Assembly: GCA_041639705.1 (NCBI GenBank)
Contig: JBEQBT010000057.1
Coordinates: 1 to 15,150 of the forward strand
Direction of reading: 5' to 3'
DNA length: 15,150 nucleotides
Source: JARDZI01 sp041639705
GTDB lineage: Bacteria; Bacillota; Clostridia; Clostridiales; Caloramatoraceae
Shown: positions 14,418 to 15,150 of the stretch, piece after piece
How the letters are laid out: every line of letters starts with the position of its first letter
Position numbering within the stretch: the stretch's first letter is position 1
Position numbers and translations under genes: made by a program
Notes under the pieces: generated by a model
Told to the model about the DNA's origin: nothing
What the model saw: the letters and a program-made list of their open reading frames with translations, nothing else
Database searches by the model: none

Positions 14418-15150
14418 CAATAAGTTGACGGGACAGATAATAAGAAATTCGAATATCGCAAATTTTGATTCAAATGAAAATAGACCAAAGATTATAAAGC
14501 TTGAGGCAATAAGTAAAAATCAATTAAGGATAACATTTGATCAATATTTAAAAACTGTGGATAATAATGCATTTTTATTAAATGGTATACTGCCAAAGTC
14601 CTATACATTAACTACAAACAGCGAAGGAAATAGTGTTGTAACTCTTATAGCTGAAGATGACAGGCCATTTGCATCTGGCTTAGAGGGAGCCTCCTTGATT
14701 ATATTAACTGACTCAATAAAGAGAATTGAAAATGCATTTGGGTTGGGTATAATCAATAGCAGTTATACAAGTACAACCTCCTCTGTAAAGATAGAGGATA
14801 AAATGGCACCTAGTGTAAGGGTGATATCTGGAATACCTCAAGTATATGGGATAAGAGGAATTAATGGCATAGTTGATGCAATTTCTATTTCATATGAAGA
14901 GAATATAGACTCGACCAAGCTGTCTGCTCTTTCATACAATGTTAATGGAAGGGATATTGCAAGGGTATATACTAGCATTTACCCCTTAAAAGGAACTGCA
15001 GTGACAGGAAGCTATGTGATTATTGAACTAAAGCCTGTTCAAAATAGTTCCACAACATATAATTATGCAATACTTACTCAAGTATTAGATATTTATGATA
15101 TGCAGGGAAACAAGCTATCCCCAGAGGGAACAACTCTAGAGACAGTAAAC
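14401..15150 (+). pseudogene. C-terminal fragment of the decayed paralogue, running off the window
   Basis: This frame is open from before 14413 to the last base of the window; ATG 14401 is a possible but unsupported start. It matches the paralogue across three Ig repeats: D-N-K-L-T-G-Q-I-I, NRPKIIKLEAI, TFDQYL, EDKMAP, SYEENIDSTKLSALSYNVNG and LDIYDMQGNKL. The coding sequence is otherwise clean, so the frame break at 14411-14413 may be recent or a sequencing error in a short T run. Without the signal peptide and upstream frame it would not be exported. The end of the gene lies beyond the window. Confidence 0.75.

Overview
The window looks like chromosomal DNA of a low-GC Gram-positive anaerobe, most likely Clostridium or a close relative. 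Support: AT-rich sequence, strong AGGAGG-type ribosome binding sites, TTG and GTG starts, Gram-positive signal peptides, and a clostridial-type group II intron remnant. Species cannot be named from sequence alone. All recognisable genes are on the + strand.

Layout. Positions 1-612 hold a truncated, frameshifted group II intron (3' part of the ribozyme plus the start of its reverse transcriptase). Next is a surface-protein locus. (1) 941-4321 is a long secreted Ig-repeat protein cut in two by one in-frame TAA at 1559-1561. (2) 4684-6330 is an S41 carboxyl-terminal processing protease with an intact catalytic Ser/Lys/Gln set and an extra C-terminal module. (3) 6783-10220 is an 1145-residue, S-layer-like Ig-repeat protein with a very strong ribosome binding site and a long structured upstream region. 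(4) 10756-13320 is an 854-residue secreted multi-domain protein. (5) 13556 to the window end is a decayed paralogue of gene (1), carrying two deletions and frame breaks. Intrinsic terminators follow genes 2, 3 and 4, and a weaker hairpin follows gene 1, so these are mostly separate transcription units.

The unifying feature is a ~90-115 residue module containing VQYR..LW, RYY..W.P.G, G.YRI..YAKR.G and KTALKG.NSDSY. It is N-terminal in the two intact structural proteins, C-terminal in the protease, and present as a diverged copy in gene 1. None of the complete proteins shows an SLH, CWB2 or LPXTG anchor. My inference is that this module places the structural proteins and the protease at the same surface site. 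It resembles the triple-tyrosine (Y_Y_Y) class of beta domains, but that assignment is by eye.

Other structure includes two palindromic intergenic repeats at 10295-10472, a short repeat seen at three intergenic sites, and tandem DNA repeats inside the S-layer-like gene.
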